Origin: Pedobacter cryoconitis
Lineage (GTDB): Bacteria > Bacteroidota > Bacteroidia > Sphingobacteriales > Sphingobacteriaceae
DNA length: 64,000 bases
NCBI RefSeq assembly: GCF_001590605.1
Contig: NZ_CP014504.1
Span: 682,001 to 746,000 of the forward strand
Direction of reading: 5' to 3'
Of this stretch, positions 1 to 8,998 are shown piece after piece. Within the stretch, counting starts at the first letter, position 1, and the number at the start of each line of letters is the position of its first letter. The notes beneath the pieces are model-generated. The model saw only the letters and a program-made list of their open reading frames with translations. It did no database searches and was not told where the DNA came from. The position numbers were made by a program, and so were the translations under genes.

Positions 1-1
1 T

Positions 2-589
2 AATAAGGGGACTGTTCATGAGGTAGTCGGTAAGCTTGTGAAAGAGCGGGAAATAGACCTGGTGGTCATGGGGATGGCTGGGGCAAGTGGGGTGGTTCAA
101 TTCTTATTGGGAAGTAATAGTAGAGAAATGATTGAAAAAGCAGATTTTCCTGTTTTATTTATTCCTTATACTGCTGGTTTTAAGAAGATTCGCAAAATTG
201 TATTTGCGACAAATCTGGACAGACACGAATTGGAGCCTCTGCAATCATTAATTAATCTGGCTAATCTACTGGATGCTGAAATCACAATTACCCATATTAC
301 CAATAAAGAAATTGATAGAAAGAGCAAGCAACAGCATAAGATTGATGATTTTATGAAAGAAGTTGTTGCGAAGGTAAATCATCCTGAAATTAAATTTGAA
401 AAGGTGTGGAATATAGATGTTGATCATGGATTAGAATGGATTATTGATCAGCAGGATGTAGACCTGGTAGCTGTTGTTCACCACCACCACGATATTTTAA
501 AAAGAGTATTTAATGGAAGTCATACCCAAAGGCTTTCAAGGCATATAGAAATCCCTCTTTTGGTATTTCCACCAGATAAGAAAAATTAA
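2..589 (+). CDS. Universal stress protein, tandem USP domains, 5' end outside window
   Basis: The reading frame is open to the left edge with no stop or convincing start, so the gene begins upstream; a GTG at 38 is in frame but lies inside a domain. The first visible part carries the end of a USP domain: DLVVMGMAGASG, then GSNS, then PVLFIP, which is the Gx2Gx9G(S/T) nucleotide-binding signature of ATP-binding USPs. A second, more divergent USP domain follows from about residue 65 (KIVFATNLD) and ends with PLLVFPPD. It lacks a clear GxxG signature and carries a His run (VVHHHHD). Two-domain USPs of about 280 residues are usual in Bacteroidota. They are cytoplasmic proteins tied to starvation, oxygen limitation and other stresses; their ligand here is unknown. 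Confidence 0.85.
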   Translation, partial: NKGTVHEVVGKLVKEREIDLVVMGMAGASGVVQFLLGSNSREMIEKADFPVLFIPYTAGFKKIRKIVFATNLDRHELEPLQSLINLANLLDAEITITHITNKEIDRKSKQQHKIDDFMKEVVAKVNHPEIKFEKVWNIDVDHGLEWIIDQQDVDLVAVVHHHHDILKRVFNGSHTQRLSRHIEIPLLVFPPDKKN

Positions 590-608
590 ATCACTAATTC
601 AAAAATAC

Positions 609-1028
609 ATGGAAACATTAATTAAGTTATCCGCGCGTTCGCTTGAATATTATATTAATGCCAAACGATGGAATGCTGACCTTGAATTTTACAAGGATGA
701 AATTGATTTTCTGAATAAATTACTTAAAGAAAAATTTTCACATCTCACCAATACAAAAAGAAGTATCGTGGTTATTCATTTGATAGATAAATTGGCTGAG
801 GTAGTTAATGAAAAGCATCAGGTCAAAGAATTGCTGGATAATCAGCTTAAAGACCTGGAGCTTTTAGCTGAAGATCTGCTCATTGAAAATAAAGAAACTA
901 TTGCAGGTAAACAGGCGCATTTAGAATATCTGATAAGGGATCTGGTAAATGAATACCGGGAAATAAAAAAGAGCATTTTTGTGCTGCTGGATCAAATTCT
1001 GACCGAAGACAGGTTAATAGTAAATTAA
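609..1028 (+). CDS. Hypothetical helical protein, 139 aa
   Basis: I do not recognise a family. The protein is soluble, has no signal peptide or membrane segment, and is rich in Leu, Glu and Lys with long helical stretches (residues 40-65 and 75-125), so a helical bundle or short coiled coil is likely. It starts 19 nt after the universal stress protein gene and probably shares its transcript. Placement in a stress block suggests an accessory role, but this is only context. The coding pattern and length support a real gene. Confidence 0.6.
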   Translation: METLIKLSARSLEYYINAKRWNADLEFYKDEIDFLNKLLKEKFSHLTNTKRSIVVIHLIDKLAEVVNEKHQVKELLDNQLKDLELLAEDLLIENKETIAGKQAHLEYLIRDLVNEYREIKKSIFVLLDQILTEDRLIVN

Positions 1029-1034
1029 CCCGTC

Positions 1035-1299
1035 ATGGAAAAGCCTGAGCCATCCATTCAACAATTCTGGCATTTAAAATTAATCAGTAAATATTTCGAA
1101 TTTGGTAAGATATCTGCAGCATTACAAGCTGGCATTCAGGAACCAGATTTTGAAAGAGATAGGGATATCCTTTGAACTTATAAAAATTGTACAATTCCCG
1201 AAGGTAAGGTTGACTTAAAAGTTTAATGATCAGAACAGTAATCACGTATTAGACTATGCCTGGCTAAACGCCTTTATGCAGCAAAGATTCTATAACTGA
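1035..1299 (+). pseudogene. Decayed small gene with frameshifts and internal stops
   Basis: An ATG at 1035 opens a 46-codon frame (MEKPEPSIQQFWHLKLISKY...) that stops at 1173-1175. Protein-like sequence continues past the stop by switching frames: GISFELIKIVQFPEG in another frame, then GKVDLKV back in the first, then FNDQNSNHVLDYAWLNAF ending at a TGA at 1297-1299. The pieces join into one plausible polypeptide of about 88 residues interrupted by at least three frame changes. I do not recognise the parent family. It lies 6 nt after the preceding gene. The alternative is a genuine 46-residue peptide followed by noncoding DNA. Confidence 0.4.
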
Positions 1300-1308
1300 T
1301 CCATATCA
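1297..1308. promoter_or_regulatory. Possible FNR/CRP-type box
   Basis: The palindrome TGATCCATATCA fits the TGAT-N4-ATCA core recognised by FNR/CRP-family regulators. It lies about 90 nt before the L,D-transpeptidase-like gene, in otherwise gene-free DNA. Similar boxes stand before ackA (4640) and the response regulator (14688), which raises the chance that it is functional. Confidence 0.35.
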
Positions 1309-1399
1309 TTATTTCATCTAATAGATATCATGTTGTCATTGTTTTTTTTAACTCAACTTTAGGTGTAGAATCTTCTTTGGCTTCTTAGCATCAGGTATT

Positions 1400-2659
1400 A
1401 TGAAAATTACAACATTATTAACTCTGCTGGTTTTTTCCTCTATATTCTTAATTGGAAGCCCAAAATTGGAAAATAACAGACTGAAGCATGTCAATGACAC
1501 TGTTGCCATAGCAAAAGCAATACATGAACAACTTAGAAATAATAAGAATGACCTGTATTATCCCGAAACTGTAAAAAGGTTTTATACAAAGACTGATTAT
1601 AAACTTTTATGGGTATTACCAGACACAGTAAAAAATCATACCTGGGAAGCTATGCTGATGTTGGACTGTGTTTTGCAATTTGGATTAAATCATGCAGATT
1701 TTCATCCGGAAAAATTATTGTTTGACAAGTTGCATAAGTTGATTGATCATTATGATACCATAAGTTATACAGAGAAGGCAAAGTTCGATGTGTTATTAAC
1801 TGATGCCATGATCACTTTTATGAATCAGTTACATTATGGGAAACTTAATCCGGATTATCCCGCAAGAAAGATTGATAGAGAAAAGGTAGACTTTAGGGCT
1901 GATCAAGCTCTTTTTAATGCATTTCAAAGTAAAGAATTTATGAGTGCCGTTGTGGATGCTCAGCCCAGGTCACGCCGTTATCGCGCTCTTCAGGAACAGA
2001 TGCGTTTAATGACCGGACAATATGTTGGTGATTGTTATGAAGTTCCCGAAGGACAGATCAAAAAGGTTGCCATCAATATGGAGCGTTTACGCTGGATCAA
2101 TATGAATGAAGATAGATTTATTGAGGTCAATATACCTTCTTCTATGTTATCTGTTCATGAAAGTGATACGGTTTATAACTTCAAAGTAGTGGTTGGCCGC
2201 CCGGCACATCCTACTCCAATATTGCAGAGTACTATTGGTTATCTGATGACTACAACACGACAAAAAAGTAATTACACTGCTGCATCAGCATCTATTGATT
2301 TTTGTTTCCCCAATACTTTTGATATCGGGCTATATGGTACTGCCGGAAAAAAACTATTTGAGAAAAATGACCGTGCTTTTAGCAATGGAAATATATGGGT
2401 TGAAAATGCTGGAAAGCTTGCTGCGTTATTATTAAAGAAGGAAAAAGACATTTCTAAAATGGCCTTAATGTATAAAGCGATTAAGAATGGTGAAATCAGG
2501 ACTTTCAGTCTGAAAAAGACAATGCCGATCAAAGTAATTTATATTACCAGTGAGGTAAAGAATGGGGTAATAGTGACTTATCCAGATTTGTATAACCTGG
2601 ATAAGTCTATGGAAAAAGCCTTATATAGTGTCAATCCGATTTTAACAATTGTGAAGTGA
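1400..2659 (+). CDS. L,D-transpeptidase (YcbB-like) homologue, catalytic motif lost
   Basis: An N-terminal hydrophobic segment (residues 1-20) suggests export. The body follows the YcbB/LdtD family: a scaffold-like N-terminal region with short YxxLxxQM and INMERLRWIN motifs, then VNIPSSMLSV and the transpeptidase entry (VVVGRPAHPTPIL). These enzymes normally crosslink peptidoglycan through a Cys in SHGC(I/V)R. Here the aligned stretch reads SNGNIW (residues 328-333), so the His, the Cys and the Arg are all gone; the upstream HDTP motif is also degraded (YGTA). The peptidoglycan-binding domain that normally sits before the catalytic domain appears missing, which fits a length of 419 against roughly 500-600 in the family. 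The reading frame is intact, so this is either a non-catalytic wall protein or an early stage of decay. Confidence 0.8.
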   Translation: MKITTLLTLLVFSSIFLIGSPKLENNRLKHVNDTVAIAKAIHEQLRNNKNDLYYPETVKRFYTKTDYKLLWVLPDTVKNHTWEAMLMLDCVLQFGLNHADFHPEKLLFDKLHKLIDHYDTISYTEKAKFDVLLTDAMITFMNQLHYGKLNPDYPARKIDREKVDFRADQALFNAFQSKEFMSAVVDAQPRSRRYRALQEQMRLMTGQYVGDCYEVPEGQIKKVAINMERLRWINMNEDRFIEVNIPSSMLSVHESDTVYNFKVVVGRPAHPTPILQSTIGYLMTTTRQKSNYTAASASIDFCFPNTFDIGLYGTAGKKLFEKNDRAFSNGNIWVENAGKLAALLLKKEKDISKMALMYKAIKNGEIRTFSLKKTMPIKVIYITSEVKNGVIVTYPDLYNLDKSMEKALYSVNPILTIVK

Positions 2660-2895
2660 TGAGATTTATCCTAAAATGTAAAAAGGGTAAAAAACCCGAT
2701 CTGAAAAAGGCAACTGTCACATTGGATATCCATGGAGCTAATTTAGTTGATGGCAGCCTGTTTCCGGTTATGGTATTGATAGATCTTGAAGAGACAGACT
2801 TGAGAAGTCTCAAAGAAGAGCTGGATCAGGAATGGGAAATTTATCCTGAGAAAATTTACCAGGTTCCTTCACCAAGGAAGGTAATTAAAAAGTAG
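2659..2895 (+). CDS. Hypothetical protein, 78 aa
   Basis: The ATG at 2659 overlaps the last base of the preceding stop (TGATG), a typical coupled start; a GTG three bases earlier is also possible. The product is small and basic, with a beta-rich start (MRFILKCKKGKK, ATVTLDIHGANLVDG) and an acidic middle. It has no signal peptide. I do not recognise the family. Coupling to the transpeptidase-like gene suggests they are made together. Confidence 0.55.
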   Translation: MRFILKCKKGKKPDLKKATVTLDIHGANLVDGSLFPVMVLIDLEETDLRSLKEELDQEWEIYPEKIYQVPSPRKVIKK

Positions 2896-2907
2896 TAAGA
2901 TGATGTT

Positions 2908-3288
2908 ATGAAAACAATTTTAGTACCAACGGATTTTTCAGATGCCGCTCATAACGCGTCTACTTACGCTTTTAACTTAGCAAAGAAGCTGAAAACCAGA
3001 CTCAGGTTGTGTAATGCGCTATATTTGCCTGAAAAGGGTAATGTATTCTAGCCATCTGATAATTACAATACGCTGAAAAAACAGCAAAAAGATGAATTAA
3101 GGGTTTTAGCCAGAAAATTGGTTGTGGAAAGTAAACTATTGGAACCCGAGCCAGCATTACCTGGTATGAAAAATCTTCCTGACCCTGAGATTAGTTATCG
3201 CAGTGAGGTGCAGTTATTAATGAGTGTGGTGGTTGGGTTCTTATCTGTAATATGGTATGAAGTGGTGAAATGGAAAAACAAATTTTAA
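2908..3288 (+). pseudogene. Broken universal stress protein gene
   Basis: It starts with a clear USP N-terminus, MKTILVPTDFSDAAHNAS, followed by AFNLAKKL, and is cut by an in-frame TAG at 3049-3051. The same frame then stays open to 3286-3288 with USP-like linker sequence (LKKQQKDELRVLARKL, then ISYRSEV), but loses similarity before the Gx2Gx9G signature. The remaining frame is only about 126 codons, so the second half of the domain and any second domain are gone. It is convergent with the intact USP gene on the other strand and overlaps its stop by 4 bases. Confidence 0.75.
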
Positions 3289-4154
3289 CCGGGTAAAATT
3301 AATAACGGTGATTTCTGATTTGTAACTAATCTTTTAATCTTGCTTTCATGAAATAGTTTCCACAAAAAAGAATGTTTTTTATGGATTAGCACAAGAAGAT
3401 CAGCATGTGTTTCTTCTTCAAATTCTATGAGATCCTGAATAATATTCTTTCCTTGTATATTTTTAAAAGATATTTTTTTGAAGGTCAGTTTACCCATTTC
3501 CTGAATGAATTCAGATAGATGATATTCTTCATTAAAATCAATTACAATCGGAGTTGGAGGCGAGATATGACAGACGTGAATATGAGATTTAAACAAATCA
3601 GCCTTTTCTGTTAGAAGTTTTAATTGTTTTATATCTTCAATTGCAAGGTCTGTTGCAAAGATTATAGTTTTTATAGCATCAGTTAGCACTTTTTCAGAGA
3701 TCAACAGCACAGGACAATTACTTTTATTGACAATAGTATTGATACCTCCACCAAATAGGAATTCGTTACCTTGATGATGACGGGTGCCTATAGTTACCAT
3801 CGTTATATTTTTCTCCTTTTTGATTAAGTTTGCTATGGTGGAGAAAGTGTGGTCTTCATCTATAATTGTTAAACCTGGTATTCTGGAGATATCAGTGTCC
3901 CTTTTTAAAATGGACTGAAGTCTTATTTTTTCAATTTTAAGGCTATCAATACTTTGCTGTTTTGCAATATCCTCATATCCAGTTGGAAAAAGGATTTCCG
4001 CTGAAGATCGTACTGCAGGCACAGGATAAATATTACACAATATAATATCCATTTTCATTTTGTCAGCCAGACTCATTGCAGATTCTGCCGCATTTTTGGC
4101 GTACCCGGAAAAGTCAGTTAAAACTAAAATACTTTTCTTATTGATCTTTCTCAT
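3285..4154 (-). CDS. Universal stress protein, two USP domains
   Basis: I chose the ATG at 4154 (MRKINKKSILVLTDFSG), which puts the USP motif at the N-terminus and avoids overlap with the PAS gene; an in-frame ATG at 4223 would add 23 residues without domain similarity. Domain 1 begins SILVLTDFS and ends with TIGTRHHQG...GGGINTIV and CPVLLIS, a modified Gx2Gx9G loop. Domain 2 (from IIFATDL) ends LLVLIHKKHS...SPLLILPG and lacks the glycine signature. It is probably a cytoplasmic stress protein. It is downstream of and co-directional with the PAS gene (28 nt), so the two are likely co-transcribed. Confidence 0.85.
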   Translation of the reverse strand: MRKINKKSILVLTDFSGYAKNAAESAMSLADKMKMDIILCNIYPVPAVRSSAEILFPTGYEDIAKQQSIDSLKIEKIRLQSILKRDTDISRIPGLTIIDEDHTFSTIANLIKKEKNITMVTIGTRHHQGNEFLFGGGINTIVNKSNCPVLLISEKVLTDAIKTIIFATDLAIEDIKQLKLLTEKADLFKSHIHVCHISPPTPIVIDFNEEYHLSEFIQEMGKLTFKKISFKNIQGKNIIQDLIEFEEETHADLLVLIHKKHSFLWKLFHESKIKRLVTNQKSPLLILPG

Positions 4155-4182
4155 ATGAACTGGTAGAATTGCAATTGTTATT

Positions 4183-4578
4183 TTAATGTTCTGCCTGCAC
4201 TTTATTTTCTGATTTTTCAGCACCTGCTAATTCATGAATAAAGCAGGTAAATATCCTTCTTCCTCTATTTTCAAACCTGCTTGTTGCTAATTGAAAGGGA
4301 AAAACTGTACCATCTTTCTTTAAACCAGTTACTTGAAATGTAATGCCTGTGATATCCGGGATTATCCGTGGCAGATAGCGCTGCCTGTAACTAAGAGACT
4401 CCAATTTATTTGTACAGGGCATAAACGTTGAAATATTTTTTCCGATTACTTCCTCCGGTGTATAACCGAAAATTTTACAGGCCGCTGGATTTACAGATTC
4501 AATCTTGCCAATAAAATCTACAGTAATAATGCCATCTATTGCATTATTGAGGATGCTGATTAATGCGAGGTTGTCCAT
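4183..4578 (-). CDS. Single-domain PAS protein
   Basis: The 131 residues consist of essentially one PAS fold: NNAIDGIITVDFIGKIESVN, then AACKIFGYTPEEVIGKNIS, then GLKKDGTVFPFQLATSRF. There is no kinase, cyclase or DNA-binding output domain. PAS domains bind small ligands or cofactors, or mediate protein contacts; stand-alone forms often serve as sensors for a partner. The gene is divergent from ackA, and the 144-nt gap between them carries an FNR/CRP-like box. The ligand and the partner cannot be told from sequence. Confidence 0.8.
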   Translation of the reverse strand: MDNLALISILNNAIDGIITVDFIGKIESVNPAACKIFGYTPEEVIGKNISTFMPCTNKLESLSYRQRYLPRIIPDITGITFQVTGLKKDGTVFPFQLATSRFENRGRRIFTCFIHELAGAEKSENKVQAEH

Positions 4579-4639
4579 CGTATTTAATTTAAAATATGTT
4601 ATCGTTCATAAAAATATAAGATTAGTTAGTGTTGTAACA

Positions 4640-4651
4640 TGATGATTATCA
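4640..4651. promoter_or_regulatory. Possible FNR/CRP-type box between PAS gene and ackA
   Basis: TGATGATTATCA matches the TGAT-N4-ATCA core. It lies in the middle of the divergent intergenic region, 61 nt before the PAS start and about 71 nt before the ackA start, so it could act on either promoter. Induction of a PAS/USP pair and of acetate kinase with phosphoketolase at low oxygen would make physiological sense. Confidence 0.4.
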
Positions 4652-4722
4652 GTGATAAAAATGAGGGATGTCACTTTTTTTTCTTCCAGGTAGAGCGAGC
4701 TTAGTAAGCAGTTACCACTGTT

Positions 4723-5910
4723 ATGAAAAGTAAGCTTTCTTCCTATATTTTATGTTTGAATTCAGGCTCTTCGAGTTTAAAGTTTAGTCTTTATGATCCT
4801 GTTTCCAGGCAAATGGAAATTGCAGGAGTAATTAATGCTATAGGAACATTAAATGGATGGTTTAAAGTCAGTGACAGTCGGGGTACTTTACTGAAAAATG
4901 AGGCCGGGTTGTTCAAGGATATGCATACCGCAGTTGAGTCGTTAACCAAATGGCTGGATGAGCATCAAAGTAAATATCCATTGACTGCTATAGGGCATAG
5001 AGTGGTACAAGGAGGGCCTGATCACAGGGCACCTGAAATGCTGACTGAACAACTATTGAAAACACTAAAGCAGTTCATTTTTCTTGCGCCTAACCACTTA
5101 CCAGAGGAGCTTGCAATAATTCATATATTTCTGGAAAAGTTCAGAAATCTGCCACAAGTTGTTTGTTTTGATACTTTTTTCCACCGTGATATGCCCTTTT
5201 GTGGCCATCACTATCCTTTATCATCGAAGTATACTAGTAAAGATCTGATCCGATATGGATTTCATGGTCTGTCTTATGAATATATTATGCTTAGGCTTAA
5301 AGCCAAGCACATACCCATAAAAAGCAAAAAGATTATAATTGCTCATTTGGGGAATGGAGCGAGCCTGGTTGCTGTAAAAAATGGATGTTCTATAGACACA
5401 ACTATGGGTGTTAGTCCAATTGGCGGGCTTGTGATGAGCACACGCAGTGGAGATCTTGATCCCGGAGCAATATTGTTCTTATTAAAGCATAACAAACTCT
5501 CGGTAGATGAATTAGATAATTTATTGAGTAAGGAGTCTGGGCTGAAGGCAATTGCCGGAACAGGCGATGTAAGAGAGTTATTGGAAGTTGGGCATACTAA
5601 TGCAACTGCTGCCAAGGCCCTGGCTTTGTTTTGTTATACAGTCAGAAAACAGATAGGAGCATTAACAGCTGCTATGGGTGGCTTAGATATTCTTGTATTT
5701 ACGGGGGGAATAGGGGAGAATCTGGCTGTTATTCGTAGCCGGATTTGTAAAGATCTTGCTTTCTTCGGAATAGCATTAGACAGCAGGTTAAATCTTTGCA
5801 ACCGTGAAGTTATTTCCTCAGAAAAAAGCCGGGTTCTGGTTCACGTAATTAAAACAAATGAAGAACTGGTCATTGCCAGGCATACTCAAAATATGGTCCA
5901 ACTTAAATAA
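4723..5910 (+). CDS. ackA: Acetate kinase
   Basis: AckA interconverts acetyl phosphate + ADP with acetate + ATP in the cytoplasm. Family motifs are all present: NSGSSSLKFSLYD near the N-terminus, the substrate loop GHRVVQGG, FDTFFHRDMP, GFHGLSYEY, the phosphate-binding HLGNGAS, then GLVMSTRSGDLDPG and FTGGIGEN in the C-terminal half. The 395 residues match the usual length of about 400. The phosphoketolase gene starts 9 nt downstream, so the pair forms an operon in which phosphoketolase makes acetyl phosphate and AckA harvests it as ATP. No phosphotransacetylase gene is adjacent, which supports this route rather than acetyl-CoA as the source. Confidence 0.96.
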   Translation: MKSKLSSYILCLNSGSSSLKFSLYDPVSRQMEIAGVINAIGTLNGWFKVSDSRGTLLKNEAGLFKDMHTAVESLTKWLDEHQSKYPLTAIGHRVVQGGPDHRAPEMLTEQLLKTLKQFIFLAPNHLPEELAIIHIFLEKFRNLPQVVCFDTFFHRDMPFCGHHYPLSSKYTSKDLIRYGFHGLSYEYIMLRLKAKHIPIKSKKIIIAHLGNGASLVAVKNGCSIDTTMGVSPIGGLVMSTRSGDLDPGAILFLLKHNKLSVDELDNLLSKESGLKAIAGTGDVRELLEVGHTNATAAKALALFCYTVRKQIGALTAAMGGLDILVFTGGIGENLAVIRSRICKDLAFFGIALDSRLNLCNREVISSEKSRVLVHVIKTNEELVIARHTQNMVQLK

Positions 5911-5919
5911 TTAATCATC

Positions 5920-8295
5920 ATGAATGTAATTTCTGATCAAACCATTGAAAAAATGCACGCCTACTGGCAGGCAGCCAACTTTCTTGCTGCCGGGCAAATC
6001 TATCTTCAAGATAATCCTTTATTAACAAGCCCGTTGAAGCCGGAGCATATTAAGCCCCGTTTACTTGGTCATTGGGGAACTTCACCAGGGTTGAACCTGA
6101 TTTATGTTCATCTCAACAGATTGATTAACGAAACAGATGCTGACATCTTGTATGTTTGTGGCCCTGGACACGGAGCTCCGGCTATCGTTGCAAACACTTA
6201 TCTGGAAGGTACGTATACAGAAGTTTATCCCGCAATTACACAAGATAAAACCGGAATGAAGCAGTTATTCAGACAGTTTTCTACTCCAGGAGGGATTCCA
6301 AGCCACGTAAGTGCACATACACCAGGGTCAGTTCATGAAGGCGGGGAGCTAGGTTATGCACTTTCACATGCATTTGGTGCTGCTTTTGACAACTCAGAAT
6401 TGATTGTGGCTTGCGTGATAGGCGATGGGGAGGCAGAAACAGGCCCATTGGCCGGCAGCTGGATCGGAGCCTCGTTTTTGAACCCGATGAGAGATGGCGC
6501 TGTATTGCCAATTCTCCATTTAAACGGATACAAAATATCTGGCCCGACAGTATTGGCCCGTAAAAATGATGAAGCCTTAACCCAGTTATTCAAAGGGCAG
6601 GGATATGAAGTGTTTTTTGTGGAAGGAAATGATCCTATGACTGTACATCGCCAGTTCGCAGAAGTACTTGATGAGGTATATCGCAAAATTAAGCTCATCC
6701 AGCAAAATGCAAGAATCAGGGGTACATTTAACGATATCTATTGGCCGATGATTATTTTGAGAACCCCTAAAGGATGGACAGGTCCTAAAGAATGGAACCA
6801 TGTCCCTATAGAGGATACCTTCCATGCACATCAGGTTCCTTTGGCTGGTGTTAAAGAAGATTCTGGGAAATTAAAATTGCTGGAAGAATGGATGCTGAGT
6901 TATCAACCCGAAAAGCTATTTGATCAGGATGGACGGCTTATCCCAGAGGTTGCTGCTATGGCTCCATCAGGCAATAAAAGAATGAGTGCATCTGCCTATA
7001 GTAATGGCGGTCTTTTGCTGAAAGAATTAATTTTACCGGATTTTAAGGATTATGCACTCCCAATTTTAGCACCTGGAAAGATGGAAGCAGAAAGTACCCG
7101 GAATTTGGGCCGTTTTATAAGAGATGTTTTTAAACTGAATGCGGAAAGAAAAAACTTCAGACTATTCTGCCCGGATGAAACTACTTCTAATCGGTTGGAA
7201 GCAGTATTCCAGGTTACTAAGCGATGTTTCATGGAGCAAATTATCGATAAAGATGAAAGTCTCTCCCGGGATGGCCGTGTGATGGAAGTGCTGAGTGAGC
7301 ATCTTTGTGAGGGCTGGCTGGAAGGATATCTATTAACAGGCAGGCACGGAGTTTTTCCTTGTTATGAAGCATTTGTGACCATTGTGGATTCGATGTTCAG
7401 TCAATATGCCAAGTGGATTAAAACTTCTAAAGAATTGCCCTGGCGCAAACCAGTGGCTTCACTGAATTACCTGTTAACGTCACATGTATGGAGACAAGAT
7501 AACAACGGGTACAGCCATCAGGGGCCAGGATTTATTGATACTGTGGCCAATAAAAAGAATACAGTGATCCGTATCTATTTACCGCCTGATGCAAATACAC
7601 TTTTATCTGTAATGGATCATTGTTTTCGCAGCAAAGACTTTGTAAATGTAATTATAGCTGGTAAACAACCTGAATTGCAATGGTTAACAATAGAAGAAGC
7701 GGTTGAACATTGCAGAGCAGGAGCATCTGAATGGAAATGGGCTGGAAACGCAGGGAAAGAAGCTCCTGATGTGATCTTAGGCTGTGCAGGAGATGTTCCT
7801 ACGCTTGAAACGGTAGCTGCGGCAAGTCTTTTGCGGGAACATTTGCCAGAATTAAAAGTACGTTTGATTAATGTAGTTGATCTGATGTCTTTATCGCCGG
7901 TGGCTTATCATCCTCATGGCATGAGTGAAGAAGTTTTTGAATCACTATTTTCTAAGACTACTCCGGTAATTTTCGCTTTTCATGGTTATGTCCGTATTAT
8001 TCACGACCTGGTACATGGACGGCCAGATCCGGCAAGGTTTCATGTTAGAGGGTATATGGAAGAAGGAACGACAACTACGCCATTCGATATGGTCGTGCTG
8101 AATCAGATGAGCCGTTATCACCTGGCAATGGAAGCCGTAAAAAGAGTACCTCATTTCCATCAGCAAGCAGATTCGTTTATTGCTTATTGTGAAGGTAAAC
8201 TAAAGGAGCATAAAAATTATATCTGTACTTATCTCGATGATATGCCCGAAATAAAGAATTGGAAATGGATAGATAAGCCAATTATTGAAAAATAA
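5920..8295 (+). CDS. xfp: Xylulose-5-phosphate/fructose-6-phosphate phosphoketolase
   Basis: This thiamine-diphosphate enzyme cleaves xylulose 5-phosphate (or fructose 6-phosphate) with phosphate to acetyl phosphate and glyceraldehyde 3-phosphate (or erythrose 4-phosphate). Signatures include [18 protein letters not shown], the GPGHGAPA motif, [14 protein letters not shown], the ThDP-binding [14 protein letters not shown], and [13 protein letters not shown] followed by [18 protein letters not shown] in the pyrimidine domain. At 791 residues it is full length. It follows ackA by 9 nt. Xylulose 5-phosphate is also the end product of the araBDA pathway encoded about 6 kb away, so arabinose could feed this enzyme. 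Substrate preference cannot be fixed from sequence. Confidence 0.96.
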   Translation: MNVISDQTIEKMHAYWQAANFLAAGQIYLQDNPLLTSPLKPEHIKPRLLGHWGTSPGLNLIYVHLNRLINETDADILYVCGPGHGAPAIVANTYLEGTYTEVYPAITQDKTGMKQLFRQFSTPGGIPSHVSAHTPGSVHEGGELGYALSHAFGAAFDNSELIVACVIGDGEAETGPLAGSWIGASFLNPMRDGAVLPILHLNGYKISGPTVLARKNDEALTQLFKGQGYEVFFVEGNDPMTVHRQFAEVLDEVYRKIKLIQQNARIRGTFNDIYWPMIILRTPKGWTGPKEWNHVPIEDTFHAHQVPLAGVKEDSGKLKLLEEWMLSYQPEKLFDQDGRLIPEVAAMAPSGNKRMSASAYSNGGLLLKELILPDFKDYALPILAPGKMEAESTRNLGRFIRDVFKLNAERKNFRLFCPDETTSNRLEAVFQVTKRCFMEQIIDKDESLSRDGRVMEVLSEHLCEGWLEGYLLTGRHGVFPCYEAFVTIVDSMFSQYAKWIKTSKELPWRKPVASLNYLLTSHVWRQDNNGYSHQGPGFIDTVANKKNTVIRIYLPPDANTLLSVMDHCFRSKDFVNVIIAGKQPELQWLTIEEAVEHCRAGASEWKWAGNAGKEAPDVILGCAGDVPTLETVAAASLLREHLPELKVRLINVVDLMSLSPVAYHPHGMSEEVFESLFSKTTPVIFAFHGYVRIIHDLVHGRPDPARFHVRGYMEEGTTTTPFDMVVLNQMSRYHLAMEAVKRVPHFHQQADSFIAYCEGKLKEHKNYICTYLDDMPEIKNWKWIDKPIIEK

Positions 8296-8307
8296 TTCAG
8301 TAACAAA

Positions 8308-8997
8308 CTATGTCGTTTTAACACCGAAAAGATAGCCTACAGCAGCAGTCATTAACATCGCTGCTGTTCCCCAAAAACAAATCCGGATAACAGCTTTGCC
8401 CATAGAGGATCCGCCTGCCTGAGCCGCAACAATTGCAGAAATAGCTAAAAATACGATCGAAAAACTATATTGACAAATGACCATCAGGTGAAGTGGCGCG
8501 AAAATGGAAACCAACATTGGGAGCATTCCGCCCGTGATAAATGAGCCTGCCGAAGCTAAAGCAGCTTGCATTGGTTTTGCCTGGGTAATCTCATTGATAC
8601 CAAGTTCATCCCTCGCATGTGCACCTAAAGCGTCATGCGCAGTGAGCTGCATAGCAACCTGCAAGGCCAGATTTTCTTCCAGGCCTCTCTGCTGGTAAAG
8701 TTTGGCTAGCTCTTTCAGTTCAATTTCGGGCATCTTTTCCAATTCCATTTTCTCCCTTTTCAAATCGGCAGTTTCAATATCCGATTGTGAACTCACAGAA
8801 ACGTATTCTCCGGCAGCCATAGACAACGCTCCGGCAACCAATCCTGCTAAGGCAGCCAATACAATTGGTTCTCGTGTTGTACTCGCTGCGGCAATGCCAA
8901 TGGCCAGACTGGTTGTAGAAAGAATACCGTCATTTGCGCCTAAAACTGCTGCTCTTAACCAACCGCTTCTATTGGTGTAATGTTCTTCAAGTTCCAT
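8308..8997 (-). CDS. VIT1/CCC1-family membrane protein
   Basis: The 229 residues match the vacuolar iron transporter (VIT1/CCC1) family, which moves Fe2+ or Mn2+ across membranes. The hallmark first segment LRAAVLGANDGILSTTSLAIG is followed by AGLVAGALSMAAGEYVSVSSQSD. A charged cytoplasmic region (residues 75-140, rich in Glu and Met) corresponds to the metal-binding domain of the family, and two or three hydrophobic helices follow (SAGSFITGGMLPML, FSIVFLAISAIV, MLMTAAVGYLFG). The gene begins 1 nt after the cytochrome b561 gene ends, so it is the last gene of the redox operon and may handle metal for it. It is convergent with the phosphoketolase gene. Confidence 0.9.
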   Translation of the reverse strand: MELEEHYTNRSGWLRAAVLGANDGILSTTSLAIGIAAASTTREPIVLAALAGLVAGALSMAAGEYVSVSSQSDIETADLKREKMELEKMPEIELKELAKLYQQRGLEENLALQVAMQLTAHDALGAHARDELGINEITQAKPMQAALASAGSFITGGMLPMLVSIFAPLHLMVICQYSFSIVFLAISAIVAAQAGGSSMGKAVIRICFWGTAAMLMTAAVGYLFGVKTT

Positions 8998-8998
8998 A

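Noticed and set aside
6281..6831. Several minus-strand frames inside the phosphoketolase gene
   Set aside because: Overlapping antisense frames with no family features and inconsistent with the well-supported plus-strand gene.
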